Source: Sycon ciliatum (Eukaryota; Porifera; Calcarea; Leucosolenida; Sycettidae). Taken from it: DNA of 64,000 nucleotides. The translations under genes and the position numbers were made by a program. A model generated the notes under the pieces. It was not told where the DNA came from. It saw only the letters and a list, made by a program, of their open reading frames with translations, and did no database searches. Below are positions 1 to 11,612 of the stretch, piece after piece. Position 1 is the first letter of the stretch, and the number at the start of each line of letters is the position of its first letter. The stretch covers positions 18,496,657 to 18,560,656 of the forward strand of contig NC_088654.1 of NCBI RefSeq assembly GCF_964019385.1. The letters run 5' to 3'.

Positions 1-960
1 CATCCTATGCTTTTTTGCCGTCAGATATGGATAGCGCCAGGCGTGACACAAACAAACACACAAACAAACACCAAATTAAAGCTGTGTGGACCCTGGCTAG
101 CGCCAGACGTTACTGAAGTAACGTCTTCTGCATAGCTACGGGAATAATTATTATTGTATAGCCGGTGGTAACGCGGACGTGCGAACTTTTCACTGGACAA
201 TGCATCGTCACATGAATCTGAGCAATTAAATTTTCTGGGTGCACACGAAAAAAGGCTTTAGCCTTTACACTGTTAAAATAATAATTTAATACCTGGTGTA
301 GCGGAGAACAAGGGCAGAAGCAGCAGTGCCAGCGCTTGCACAGGGAACAACAGGTGGCAGTACACCACGGCCATTTCGGAGGCGAGCCGGTGTCAGCGGC
401 ACAGTTAGCGGTCCAGCTGTGTCGAAAGTAGTTAGTCTGTTGGATCCGTGACTCGGTGAGTGGTGTGGCAATGACTACGAGTATGTGGGCGAATAGGGAT
501 TGAGAGCAGCGGCGAGCTGTACGTCGCTCAACGAGGTTACTTCCAGCACCGGCTAATACTCAGTATTACTAATACTTACTTAGTAATAGACTAGTACAGC
601 AGTAGAGTGCTGTTGTTGTTGGTACGGGCAGAAAACGAACGCTAAAATTAATCATTATCTGTCCACCCGCACTTGGGCGAAGGACATCCGGTCGCCTCTG
701 CATAGGACCAGTACAATGACATAGCAAGAGCACAGTCATGTACTGTAGTCTTGTGCCGGTACTACCGGCGGTAGTACAATCAATGGTGTACATGTACTGC
801 TACATGTAGCTGTATGGCCAGAACAATTTTTTAAAAATAATGTCCTCATGATTATGACTCATTGAACACTTGGCAGTCACTCACTACTACCAAGAGTTTA
901 ATAACCCAGGCCCAGGGGTTATAATATAGCAAGATGATTATACTCTTGCTGCTACTACTA
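1..960. other. Region with no recognised feature
   Basis: I see no convincing gene here. Open frames are short, overlap on both strands and match no family I recognise. The only texture is AT-rich intergenic DNA with scattered short direct repeats. Confidence 0.5.
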
Positions 961-1309
961 CACACTTGCGCCTTTCCCTATACAGTAAAACCTGTGAAGG
1001 GGACCACTTGGATAAGGCGACCACCTGTCCTAAAAGACCACTGAAACCAGGACCAAGGGATGCTATTTCCAGTCAAACGACCCCGGATAAGGAGACCACC
1101 TGGTAACCGAGAGACCACATTTTGAAGGTCCCTTGAGCGGTCGTCTTAGACAGGTTTCACTGTTCTTGAAATATTGACGATTGTGTGCATGCAGGCCAGG
1201 TCATGGTTGCTTCTCGATCTCTGGCATCTCTGGCATCTCAAAATCAATCTGCCAAGTACATCACGAGCACCTACTGTGTGATGTATTGTACACTAGTAGT
1301 ACACTACTA

Positions 1310-1562
1310 CAGTCCATTTCAAAACTATAGACGCGTACCTAGGCAAAAACCGTTATGCCAGCATCTATACCACATAAAATCTGAGATCACTTTGTGCATA
1401 CATTTTTCCAAATTGGGCGTCTGTTATCCAATCGTTTAGAAACTCTATGAGAGTAATTGTGGAGCGATCCTGAGCAATATTCCGAAAACTATTCTCAAAA
1501 AGCTCCAGCCAAATTTGAAATATTTCAAAAACCCTACGCGTCTATAGTTTTGAAATGAACTG
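1310..1562. mobile_element. Nested MITE with about 28-bp TIRs
   Basis: The left end starts CAGTCCATTTCAAAACTATA and the right end is its near-perfect inverse, ending ATAGTTTTGAAATGAACTG. The element is 253 bp, non-coding, and lies between the two arms of the larger transposon. Its end resembles that of the 1.4-kb element at 52439, so both may belong to one family. Confidence 0.7.
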
Positions 1563-1773
1563 CAGTAGCGTCTACACTGTCAATGTCACTAGTGTCAGTA
1601 GTAGCCTGACACTGTCAGGCTGTGTAGCTACTGCACATAGGTCACTTCAACTTCAAGGACAAGGACTTACTGTATAAGTACAAAGTCTTCTTTGGTGGTC
1701 TCCTTATTAATCCAGGGTTATTTGTCTGGAAATAGCATTCCTTGGTGCTGGTTTCAGTGGTCTTCTAGGACAG

Positions 1774-4700
1774 GTGGTCGCCTTATCCGAGTTGTTGTTT
1801 GTTTATTTAGAGTCGAATGGTCGCCTTATCCGAGTGGTCGCCTTATCCGAGTTGTTGTTTGTTTATTTAGAGTCAAATGGTCGCCTTATCCGAGTGGTCG
1901 CCTTATCCGAGTTGTTGTTTGTTTATTTAGAGTCGAATGGTCGCCTTATCCGAGTGGTCGCCTTATCCGAGTTGTTGTTTGTTTATTTAGAGTCGAATGG
2001 TCGCCTTATCCGAGTGGTCGCCTTATCCGAGTTGTTGTTTGTTTATTTAGAGTCGAATGGTCGCCTTATCCGAGTGGTCGCCTTATCCGAGTTGTTGTTT
2101 GTTTATTTAGAGTCGAATGGTCGCCTTATCCGAGTGGTCGCCTTATCCGAGTTGTTGTTTGTTTATTTAGAGTCCAATGGTCGCCTTATCCGAGTGGTCG
2201 CCTTATCCGAGTTGTTGTTTGTTTATTTAGAGTCAAATGGTCGCCTTATCCGAGTGGTCGCCTTATCCGAGTTGTTGTTTGTTTATTTAGAGTCGAATGG
2301 TCGCCTTATCCGAGTGGTCGCCTTATCCGAGTTGTTGTTTGTTTATTTAGAGTCCAATGGTCGCCTTATCCGAGTGGTCGCCTTATCCGAGTTGTTGTTT
2401 GTTTATTTAGAGTCAAATGGTCGCCTTATCCGAGTGGTCGCCTTATCCGAGTTGTTGTTTGTTTATTTAGAGTCAAATGGTCGCCTTATCCGAGTGGTCG
2501 CCTTATCCGAGTTGTTGTTTGTTTATTTAGAGTCAAATGGTCGCCTTATCCGAGTGGTCGCCTTATCCGAGTTGTTGTTTGTTTATTTAGAGTCAAATGG
2601 TCGCCTTATCCGAGTGGTCGCCTTATCCGAGTTGTTGTTTGTTTATTTAGAGTCGAATGGTCGCCTTATCCGAGTGGTCGCCTTATCCGAGTTGTTGTTT
2701 GTTTATTTAGAGTCGAATGGTCGCCTTATCCGAGTGGTCGCCTTATCCGAGTTGTTGTTTGTTTATTTAGAGTCGAATGGTCGCCTTATCCGAGTGGTCG
2801 CCTTATCCGAGTTGTTGTTTGTTTATTTAGAGTCCAATGGTCGCCTTATCCGAGTGGTCGCCTTATCCGAGTTGTTGTTTGTTTATTTAGAGTCAAATGG
2901 TCGCCTTATCCGAGTGGTCGCCTTATCCGAGTTGTTGTTTGTTTATTTAGAGTCGAATGGTCGCCTTATCCGAGTGGTCGCCTTATCCGAGTTGTTGTTT
3001 GTTTATTTAGAGTCAAATGGTCGCCTTATCCGAGTGGTCGCCTTATCCGAGTTGTTGTTTGTTTATTTAGAGTCAAATGGTCGCCTTATCCGAGTGGTCG
3101 CCCTATCCGAGTTGTTGTTTGTTTATTTAGAGTCAAATGGTCGCCTTATCCGAGTGGTCGCCTTATCCGAGTTGTTGTTTGTTTATTTAGAGTCAAATGG
3201 TCGCCTTATCCGAGTGGTCGCCTTATCCGAGTTGTTGTTTGTTTATTTAGAGTCAAATGGTCGCCTTATCCGAGTGGTCGCCTTATCCGAGTTGTTGTTT
3301 GTTTATTTAGAGTCAAATGGTCGCCTTATCCGAGTGGTCGTCTTATCCGAGTTGTTTGTTTATTTAGAGTCAAATGGTCGCCTTATCCGAGTGGTCGCCT
3401 TATCCGAGTTGTTGTTTGTTTATTTAGAGTCGAATGGTCGCCTTATCCGAGTGGTCGCCTTATCCGAGTTGTTGTTTGTTTATTTAGAGTCGAATGGTCG
3501 CCTTATCCGAGTGGTCGCCTTATCCGAGTTGTTGTTTGTTTATTTAGAGTCAAATGGTCGCCTTATCCGAGTGGTCGCCTTATCCGAGTTGTTGTTTGTT
3601 TATTTAGAGTCGAATGGTCGCCTTATCCGAGTGGTCGCCTTATCCGAGTTGTTGTTTGTTTATTTAGAGTCGAATGGTCGCCTTATCCGAGTGGTCGCCT
3701 TATCCGAGTTGTTGTTTGTTTATTTAGAGTCGAATGGTCGCCTTATCCGAGTGGTCGCCTTATCCGAGTTGTTGTTTGTTTATTTAGAGTCGAATGGTCG
3801 CCTTATCCGAGTGGTCGCCTTATCCGAGTTGTTGTTTGTTTATTTAGAGTCGAATGGTCGCCTTATCCGAGTGGTCGCCTTATCCGAGTTGTTGTTTGTT
3901 TATTTAGAGTCGAATGGTCGCCTTATCCGAGTGGTCGCCTTATCCGAGTTGTTGTTTGTTTATTTCGAGTCAAATGGTCGCCTTATCCGAGTGGTCGCCT
4001 TATCCGAGTTGTTGTTTGTTTATTTAGAGTCAAATGGTCGCCTTATCCGAGTGGTCGCCTTATCCGAGTTGTTGTTTGTTTATTTAGAGTCAAATGGTCG
4101 CCTTATCCGAGTGGTCGCCTTATCCGAGTTGTTGTTTGTTTATTTAGAGTCAAATGGTCGCCTTATCCGAGTGGTCGCCTTATCCGAGTTGTTGTTTGTT
4201 TATTTAGAGTCAAATGGTCGCCTTATCCGAGTGGTCGCCTTATCCGAGTTGTTGTTTGTTTATTTAGAGTCGAATGGTCGCCTTATCCGAGTGGTCGCCT
4301 TATCCGAGTTGTTGTTTGTTTATTTAGAGTCGAATGGTCGCCTTATCCGAGTGGTCGCCTTATCCGAGTTGTTGTTTGTTTATTTAGAGTCAAATGGTCG
4401 CCTTATCCGAGTGGTCGCCTTATCCGAGTTGTTGTTTGTTTATTTAGAGTCGAATGGTCGCCTTATCCGAGTGGTCGCCTTATCCGAGTTGTTGTTTGTT
4501 TATTTAGAGTCGAATGGTCGCCTTATCCGAGTGGTCGCCTTATCCGAGTTGTTGTTTGTTTATTTAGAGTCCAATGGTCGCCTTATCCGAGTGGTCGCCT
4601 TATCCGAGTTGTTGTTTGTTTATTTAGAGTCAAATGGTCGCCTTATCCGAGTGGTCGCCTTATCCGAGTGGTCGCCTTATCCGAGTTGTTGTTTGTTTAT

Positions 4701-5910
4701 TTAGAGTCAAATGGTCGCCTTATCCGAGTGGTCGCCTTATCCGAGTTGTTGTTTGTTTATTTAGAGTCAAATGGTCGCCTTATCCGAGTGGTCGCCCTAT
4801 CCGAGTTGTTGTTTGTTTATTTAGAGTCAAATGGTCGCCTTATCCGAGTGGTCGCCTTATCCGAGTTGTTGTTTGTTTATTTAGAGTCAAATGGTCGCCT
4901 TATCCGAGTGGTCGCCTTATCCGAGTTGTTGTTTGTTTATTTAGAGTCAAATGGTCGCCTTATCCGAGTGGTCGCCTTATCCGAGTTGTTGTTTGTTTAT
5001 TTAGAGTCAAATGGTCGCCTTATCCGAGTGGTCGCCTTATCCGAGTTGTTGTTTCTTTATTTAGAGTCAAATGGTCGCCTTATCCGAGTGGTCGCCTTAT
5101 CCGAGTTGTTGTTTGTTTATTTAGAGTCGAATGGTCGCCTTATCCGAGTGGTCGCCTTATCCGAGTTGTTGTTTGTTTATTTAGAGTCGAATGGTCGCCT
5201 TATCCGAGTGGTCGCCTTATCCGAGTTGTTGTTTGTTTATTTAGAGTCGAATGGTCGCCTTATCCGAGTGGTCGCCTTATCCGAGTTGTTGTTTGTTTAT
5301 TTAGAGTCAAATGGTCGCCTTATCCGAGTGGTCGCCTTATCCGAGTTGTTGTTTGTTTATTTAGAGTCGAATGGTCGCCTTATCCGAGTGATCGCCTTAT
5401 CCAAGTTGTTGTTTGTTTATTTAGAGTCAAATGGTCGCCTTATCCGAGTGGTCGCCTTATCCGAGTTGTTGTTTGTTTATTTAGAGTCAAATGGTCGCCT
5501 TATCCGAGTGGTCGCCTTATCCGAGTTGTTGTTTGTTTATTTAGAGTCCAATGGTCGCCTTATCCGAGTGGTCGCCTTATCCGAGTTGTTGTTTGTTTAT
5601 TTAGAGTCAAATGGTCGCCTTATCCGAGTGGTCACCTTATCCGAGTTATTGTTTGTTTATTTAGAGTCGAATGGTCGCCTTATCCGAGTGGTCGCCTTAT
5701 CCGAGTTGTTGTTTGTTTATTTAGAGTCAAATGGTCGCCTTATCCGAGTGGTCGCCTTATCCGAGTTGTTGTTTGTTTATTTAGAGTCGAATGGTCGCCT
5801 TATCCGAGTGGTCGCCTTATCCGAGTTGTTGTTTGTTTATTTAGAGTCAAATGGTCGCCTTATCCGAGTGGTCGCCTTATCCGAGTGGTCGCCTTATCCG
5901 AGTGGTCGCC
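1774..5910. repeat. 60-bp satellite array, about 68 units
   Basis: The unit contains the 18-mer GTGGTCGCCTTATCCGAG in two tandem parts, followed by a TTGTTGTTTGTTTATTTAGA spacer and GTC-AA with a variable base. Variation is very low. One spacer base alternates between A, G and C, one unit near 3350 lacks 3 bp, and extra 18-mers occur near 4660 and at the right edge. The 18-mer is the inner sequence of the transposon TIR. The 60-bp period is divisible by three and stop-free in several frames, so long open frames here are artefacts and not genes. Confidence 0.97.
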
Positions 5911-5995
5911 TTGACAGACTTTACTGTACTATGTCATATACCTTATTCTAACGAGGAGAAAATTCGATTTCCGTATAACGATTTAATCGTTATAC

Positions 5996-6205
5996 AGAAA
6001 TCGATACAATCATATAATATTGCTATTGAGCGTGGAGAATGAGCGACAATACAGGCAACTTCGCTAATAACGACTGCGGATATAACGACACAATCATGAT
6101 AGAAATCGATACAATCATATAATATTGCTATTGAGCGTGGAGAATGAGCGACAATACAGGCAACTTCGCTAATAACGACTGCGGATATAACGACACAATC
6201 ATGAT
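5996..6205. repeat. Two tandem copies of a 105-bp unit
   Basis: The segment starting AGAAATCGATACAATCATAT at 5996 repeats exactly at 6101 and ends at 6205. It lies just outside the satellite-bearing transposon. I see no coding function. Confidence 0.95.
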
Positions 6206-6626
6206 TTGCGAATGACGACAGAATTTCCATGCCCAGAGCAAAGTCCCATCCAACCGAAATCATTACAATAATGAGACTTCGGGTATAACGACACTTCGTG
6301 AATATGGACACTTTTCTGATGCATCCGGGTCCGAACCTGGGTTTTCCCAATACGGTTCAAATGGTCGCAAGACCGGCACTCTGCCAGCCGGGTTATGGTT
6401 GTAGTCAGGAGCACTACGCGTCCTCGCCTTGTAACATGCTGTCAAAATCGAAAAACATGTTTAACTACCAAGCAAGGCTTATATATTATTTATATATTAT
6501 TATACTAGTAGTAGTGGTAGTAGTACTGTTCTTTCAATCAAATGAAACCCGTCGATGGGCATATTGCCTTTGGGTCATTTCGTAATAATAATACAATGTA
6601 CATGTATGCGCCTCGTTTATAGGACA
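6206..6626. other. Intergenic DNA with a LINE-tail-like fragment
   Basis: No gene is recognised. About 6515-6595 contains a short segment (TTCAATCAAATGAA followed by CATATTGCCTTTGGGTCATT and an AAT run) that recurs near 25590 and 55490. This looks like a dispersed retroelement 3' end. Confidence 0.4.
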
Positions 6627-6628
6627 CT

Positions 6629-6810
6629 GTAGATATACAAATTTTCGGCAGCTATTTAATTTCGGCTATATTCGGCACCGACCCAAAACGCCTAAATTAA
6701 AACGCCGATGAAATTTTTCACAGCATCTGTCACACTATACCCCACGCCGAAAATAAATCGCCGCCAAAATGTCAAAAAACGTGAAGTGCCGAAATTTTGT
6801 ATATTTACAC
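6629..6810. mobile_element. Small MITE, TTTCGGC-type ends
   Basis: The left end TGTAGATATACAAATTTTCG is mirrored by CGAAATTTTGTATATTTACA on the right. The interior is non-coding and rich in CGCC and TTTCGGC motifs. Confidence 0.6.
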
Positions 6811-6950
6811 TTTTTTACAGTAATGGCTTTTACAGTAGCGCATAGTACTTCAAGGAAGCTGAAGCAGAATACATTTTATTTATTTTTTCTGCACCTCGTA
6901 GCATGTCAAGACAGCCGGAATTGAGGAGAGGGTACATGTACAGAATACTG

Positions 6951-7651
6951 TAAAACCGGAAAATTTCGGCGGAGATTTGATTTCGGTAACTTCGGCACGG
7001 GTAATTTATTTTAATACCTATTAAACATAAAATGCGACCTAAAATGATTGCACACGGCCATGCCACACAGTGTCCACAGGTCCATGTATTTAAAGTGTGC
7101 AAGTAAACAAAGCCATTATATTTGGTCGTCTCCATTCTTGGGCAATCATGCATATGTAGGTTGGTTCTCTTCATGTTATTGTGACCAATTTCATAGATGT
7201 CGGTTGCCTTGTTGCTTTCTCTCCCCTCTCCTCTCACCCAAGCCATTCTGCATAAGCGAAGCTGTGGACGCAGCATACTGCTGCTACACTTCAACACGGG
7301 AATGCGTATAATAATAATAAGTAAACAAAGTCACAGTCCCCACTTCCGCTGCATAGCTCGCTGAGCATCCCATTGCTTTGTAAGTTGCTAATCCCTTCCC
7401 ACTTTGTGTACGTGCTCTTCATTTTCTTTTTTCTCTTCTTCCGTGGTTGGTCTCACCCTCTCCTCAATTCAATTGGCTGTCTTGACATGCCACGAGGTGC
7501 AGAAATAAATAAATAAATAAAATAAATAAACTGCATTTTTGGATCTAGCTACCTGAAGTAACTGGTTTCGCCGAAATTTTCACGCTACCGAACCGTTGAT
7601 TTTGGGAAATAACGAAACTATTACACCACCGAAAATTCCCGGGTTAACAGT
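6951..7651. mobile_element. TIR element bounded by TACTGTWAACC ends
   Basis: The left end TACTGTAAAACCGGAAAATT corresponds in inverse to the right end AATTCCCGGGTTAACAGTA. Only the right end recurs in the second copy of the segmental duplication, near 35950-35985. The interior has no recognisable gene. Confidence 0.5.
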
Positions 7652-7929
7652 ATGTACTTCGAAGTACATGATTTTTATTTTTTTATTTTTACAAAACCAC
7701 TTAAATGCCAAACATGAGATGCAGCTAGGGGAAGCACGCACAACCTGAATCGTGGCAGTGGTGGTGAGGTTTAGGGAGCTCCAGAGTACATGTATCTGCG
7801 GTGCAAACTTGTAAAGTGTACTGATAATGGCGGCCAGGGAGTCGTATAAAATCCGGGTTTATAGTTCAACTTTATGCGATTCACTAGTGGTGACGATTTG
7901 TCGATCCATGGCTTGCTCTACAAATTAAA

Positions 7930-8390
7930 ATAAATTATGCGCATATTAGACAAATGGCAACGGAGGAAGCTACGCGTACTACTGCAGATTGTCTACCCGC
8001 AACGCATCACCAATAACAACTTTACACAGAAACAAACCAATCTCCAAATAGTGCCACATGCTGGAGACGCAGGCTGCTGTGGTTTGGCCATGTGGTGCGA
8101 GAGGGTCCAGAATCCGCCTCGTTCCAAGCACTGGAGTTATCAATCAATACAAACGACATAAAAAAACCGTGACCGTCCACCATTGCGGTGGATAGATACG
8201 ATTTGGCAAGACCTGAAGGCAGCGGATCTCTCCGTGGAGAGCGCTCTCCAAGCTGCAGGAGATAGACTAACTTGGCTTGACACTGTTGACAGATGCGTCG
8301 ACTCTGCTCTTGTCTAACAGGTTCAGGGAAGATGCGAGCTATGCTTATTAATAGTTATTATTATTATTATTATTATTAATATTAGCCGCA
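7930..8390 (+). pseudogene. LINE ORF2 3' end with (ATT)n tail
   Basis: In mixed frames the segment encodes RRLLWFGHVVRE followed by a WIDTIWQDLKA stretch and a DRLTWLDTVDRC ending. This is the characteristic tail of the reverse-transcriptase protein of RTE- or Jockey-like non-LTR retrotransposons. A stop is followed by a short 3' UTR and then an ATT run at about 8345-8375, which I read as the LINE's 3' tail. The fragment is frameshifted and 5'-truncated, hence dead. The better-preserved sister copy is at 36262-36700. Confidence 0.7.
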
Positions 8391-8487
8391 TATCCAGTCT
8401 AAACAACAGCAGTAGCAACAATACACACTCGCAAGTGCCATTGAACTGTGATCCTTCACACGTAGACCAAGGTAGTTGTAGCAAGTC

Positions 8488-8726
<239 letters not shown>

Positions 8727-8763
8727 TGACCTTTGACGACCCATCTCCAGTGAAGATGATAGG

Positions 8764-8831
8764 CTACTGAGTTGGGCAGTACTTGATGTGACGCTTCAAA
8801 TCGCCACTTCTCCTAAACGCTCTACCGCATG

Positions 8832-8838
<7 letters not shown>
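8764..8838 (-). pseudogene. C2H2-like zinc-finger C-terminal remnant
   Basis: On the minus strand a [18 protein letters not shown] motif followed by PTQ and a stop sits between two CA tracts. It has the Cys, Phe, His and terminal Cys spacing of a classical finger ending. Such fingers occur in some invertebrate LINE proteins. Upstream on the minus strand the frame dissolves into the CA tract, so the gene is lost. It is identical in the second duplication copy. Confidence 0.5.
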
Positions 8839-8879
<41 letters not shown>

Positions 8880-8923
8880 TGTACACACATACATGTACAC
8901 ACACACATGTACACACACACACA

Positions 8924-8954
<31 letters not shown>

Positions 8955-8955
8955 C
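8836..8955. repeat. Second CA microsatellite
   Basis: CA run with ATACATGTACAC interruptions, immediately upstream (minus-strand sense) of the zinc-finger remnant. Confidence 0.95.
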
Positions 8956-9433
8956 AGGCACAGACAAAAGCAGCTCAACCCAGTGATGGTCTAATGCATG
9001 TATTTTCTTTTCCTCCGCCTAATGATGTGCGCTACTTGCTTGCACTACTAATACTAGTACTAATATTGTGTGCACTGCTCACATGTTCTGATTTTAAAAC
9101 AATAATACATGTTCAATTTTGCCTAGGCGGCTAAAAAAACATCAAAAACATCTGGTTCGGTTGGTTAAACGGAATAAATCAGAATAAATAAGAATACACG
9201 AGTTGAAATAAGAATAATGAAGTCAATTTCTTGAGTAGTTGAAAGCGCCCTCTTTACCTTTTCCAGTTCACTTGTGCAGCATGGTCACCATAGCTACCAT
9301 GGTCACCATAGCCACCAGATTGCTGGTGCAGCCAGAAACACATGGAGTGGATACTATGTTCACTGCCATACTATTCACGAACGTCACAAGGTCGTAGTCA
9401 AGGATACGACCAGTCAGAACGCACCGCAGTGCC
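8956..9433. other. Intergenic DNA with two empty insertion sites
   Basis: No gene is seen. The sequence is continuous across two points where copy 2 of the duplication carries insertions: about 9112-9113 (DIRS element) and TTAA at 9165-9168 (TIR element). About 9270-9430 is the region just 3' of the 416-aa gene on the minus strand. Confidence 0.7.
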
Positions 9434-10684
9434 CTAGAATTTCACACACAGTGCGTCCGTGACATGCGAGTGTTTTCTTCGCGACCGCCGCCTGCTTCTT
9501 TTCCATCCGCTCGCACGTTTCCGGACGGCCAGCCAGTCTAGAGCCATCTGGCGCTGAGCCTGGCTGTGAAGCTTGATCGGATGCGCGAACACGAGATCGG
9601 CGCTACTCCGCACATGCGTCTCCACGTCCCTGAAGCGCTCCTGAGCGTCGGCCGACCAGGAATAGTAGGCCGGTGCGATCATGATGTTATCGATTCCCGC
9701 CGACATCAGCATGAAGATGCTCGGGATCGCGTACTCAAAGAAGATGTCCCTGAAGATGTGGGCCAGCATCAGAAATTCAGAGCACCGCCCACGTGGTATG
9801 TAGCCAGAGTCAGACACGCCCTTACGCAGGCAGCTACTGCATCCCAGGGACGCATCCAGATGCCACCCGTAGGCGGCGGGCAGGTCGCGCATGATCTGAA
9901 CGGCCACCACGCGCCCCTCCGGCTCGTTCCAGTGCGAACTGTTCTTGCGGTCGCACTCCGGTCGCGTGACGTTGTGCACACAGTACTTCTCCACGTCGGG
10001 CCCGGCCAGCACTAGCTTGTGCTGGTTGACCAGCGCCAGCAGCCGGTAGTGATTCATCAGGACGTCGTCGCCCAGCCACACGTAGCCGTCAAAGTCAGGG
10101 TGCGTGCGGATGGCGTGGCTTATCGCGCGCTGCTGGTAGAACCCCCTGGACATGTCCACACCGTGCACGCCGCGGTCTGTGTCCGCTGCGTCCGCATAGA
10201 ACACTATGCTGGCAAAGCCGTCGCCGTACATTCCCTCCAGTATGGCAATATTGCCCGGGAAGTAGTGGTTGAAAATCACAATCAACAGAATGCGTCGGCA
10301 GCTGGCACTAGCATTATTGCTGCTACTGCCACTGATTACTATGTTACCACCCGTTATGTCGGGGACAGGATGTTGCACTGTGTTGCTGTGGTCGTCAGTT
10401 GTGCCTGTAATCCTGGCACTACCAGTATCGGAGGTAGTAGTAGTAGTAGATCTACTGAGCGTAGGAGGGTAGGAGCGTGGTGGCCTCAGTATTTCATGTA
10501 GAGCTACAATATCGCTGGTCAGAGGAGGGTGGGAGGGTGCTGGACTTAAAACCACATTTCTGATCCTGAACGCCAGCGAAGTCAGCACGAGTGCAACCAC
10601 CAACACCAATGCCCATGATTTGCGCAGTCGCCAGTTTTTCAGCTGGGTCCAGGCACTGCGTAGAAAGGAATTTGTCCACGCCAT
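9434..10684 (-). CDS. Putative type II membrane glycosyltransferase-like protein, paralogue 1
   Basis: This is a single uninterrupted 416-residue frame. A short basic N-terminus ending RLRK precedes one hydrophobic segment (about residues 24-41), the signal-anchor layout of Golgi type II proteins. A Ser/Thr-rich stem (about 75-128) leads to a folded domain starting RRILLIVIFNHYFPG. The acidic motif GYVWLGDDVLMN (about 200-211) resembles the DxD-type metal and nucleotide-sugar site of glycosyltransferases. Sequons NAS, NVT and NSS and a CSSC pair suit a lumenal domain. The C-terminus is Lys/Arg-rich. No introns or frameshifts are seen. I cannot assign donor or acceptor. The enzyme class is inference from topology and motif; it could be a catalytically dead relative. 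The nearly identical paralogue lies about 33.7 kb away. Confidence 0.75.
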   Translation of the reverse strand: MAWTNSFLRSAWTQLKNWRLRKSWALVLVVALVLTSLAFRIRNVVLSPAPSHPPLTSDIVALHEILRPPRSYPPTLSRSTTTTTSDTGSARITGTTDDHSNTVQHPVPDITGGNIVISGSSSNNASASCRRILLIVIFNHYFPGNIAILEGMYGDGFASIVFYADAADTDRGVHGVDMSRGFYQQRAISHAIRTHPDFDGYVWLGDDVLMNHYRLLALVNQHKLVLAGPDVEKYCVHNVTRPECDRKNSSHWNEPEGRVVAVQIMRDLPAAYGWHLDASLGCSSCLRKGVSDSGYIPRGRCSEFLMLAHIFRDIFFEYAIPSIFMLMSAGIDNIMIAPAYYSWSADAQERFRDVETHVRSSADLVFAHPIKLHSQAQRQMALDWLAVRKRASGWKRSRRRSRRKHSHVTDALCVKF

Positions 10685-10900
10685 GGCAGGCTTCGTCCAG
10701 TCAAGTTCTCAGCAGCTGCAGCTAATTCGGAGCCTGGTTATTTGTTGCACGCGCCGATGCGCGTGGCCTTTCACCGTCACGTTCATCTTGGTGTAGCTCT
10801 GAGCTACTGATTAGAGCAGGAAAAACTTGTCTTTACTCTAAGAAGAGCCTGATATCAAGAGGACTAGAGGGAAGGCTTGTAGAGCAACAAAACATACTAA
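10685..10900. other. 5' flank of the 416-aa gene
   Basis: This is the likely promoter side of the minus-strand gene. It contains a palindromic GC block, GCGCCGATGCGCG, near 10750. I see no clear TATA box. The block extends to the edge of the THAP transposon and is almost the same at 44392-44607. Confidence 0.35.
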
Positions 10901-11140
10901 ATAGACCGATCCCCTTATTATTGTCTGGGTTCGAGCAAGGGGGCAACTCCGCAGTCGCGTGGGATCCTGCTGCACACACGCGACCAACCTCACCTCGGCT
11001 GTGCGTGACTTCTCGCATGCGAAGTGCAGAGCACGCGAAATCTACATGCAGTGCAAGCCTGTCTACAAAAAATGTCACAAGGACTTTTGATTTGAGCTGT
11101 TTTGTTTTTGTTTAGACGTCTTCCTTTTTACGACTTCAGG

Positions 11141-11308
11141 ATGCCTTCTCAGGATCATTGCTGCGTTCCTCACTGTCAGAACAGGAGGACGAAGCAAACA
11201 AGTCATTTCACTCTTTTCGTCGTGTGGAGCCACAGCGACCTGGAGCAAGCGGATCCAGGCTATGCCCCGTGAGGAAGGACGTAGTTTTAGGGTCACTCTG
11301 AATATTTG
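11141..11308 (+). pseudogene. THAP zinc-finger DNA-binding domain, frameshifted
   Basis: Starting at an ATG, the frame reads MPSQDHCCVPHCQNRR followed by TSHFTLF. This is the Cys-pair start of a THAP C2CH finger. After a one-base shift it continues as WSKRIQAMPREEGRSFRVT, matching the usual W--AI-REEG-FRVT core. A stop follows before the second Cys/His pair. In the intact family this domain binds the transposon ends. Here it is broken within its own finger. Confidence 0.65.
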
Positions 11309-11612
11309 AGTTGCAGCGATCATTTCGATCCCGAAATCGAAATCGTTTTGCCCAGCTCTACAAGGGCAGGATGAGTCCAGGAACCCAAACAGCTGTCCTA
11401 CGGTACCAGGTTTGCTTTTCGCAAGAGAGTGGAGTCTGGACGCCCTGCTCCCCATGCTCGCAAAACAGTATTTGCTGAGCCTAGTGCAGTTCGGTCATGG
11501 TAGTGCAGCGTCTGCATCACGAGCTCCCCATGCTCCCAAACCAGTATTTTGCTGAGAGGCAACGGTACTTTGAGTTGGAAAGGAACCTGGCTTAGTGCAG
11601 CTTGGTCCTGTA

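Larger units (their letters stand above)
983..5926. mobile_element. TA-flanked TIR transposon, right arm expanded into satellite
   Basis: The left end begins CAGTAAAACCTGT at 983 after TA. The right end, read on the minus strand from 5926, begins CAGTAAAGTCTGT before TA. Both arms continue with GACCACT-GGATAAGGCGACCAC. The left arm (983 to about 1130) is matched in inverted order by about 1690-1790, including the stretch with GGAAATAGCATT. This is the layout of a Tc1/mariner or pogo-like non-autonomous element, which inserts at TA. No transposase is visible. Without the satellite and a nested MITE the element would be well under 1 kb. The family name is inference; the paired ends and TA flanks are seen directly. 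Confidence 0.75.

Noticed and set aside
1774-5910. CRISPR-like array of regular repeats
   Set aside because: The spacers are as conserved as the repeats and the context is eukaryotic; this is a satellite.
1692-5951. Open frames of 1419, 976 and 426 codons
   Set aside because: They are translations of the 60-bp satellite, whose period is a multiple of three and lacks stops in several frames.
9566-10501. Plus-strand ORFs of 149 and 160 codons
   Set aside because: Shadows of the GC-rich minus-strand 416-aa gene; the same holds at 43273-44205.
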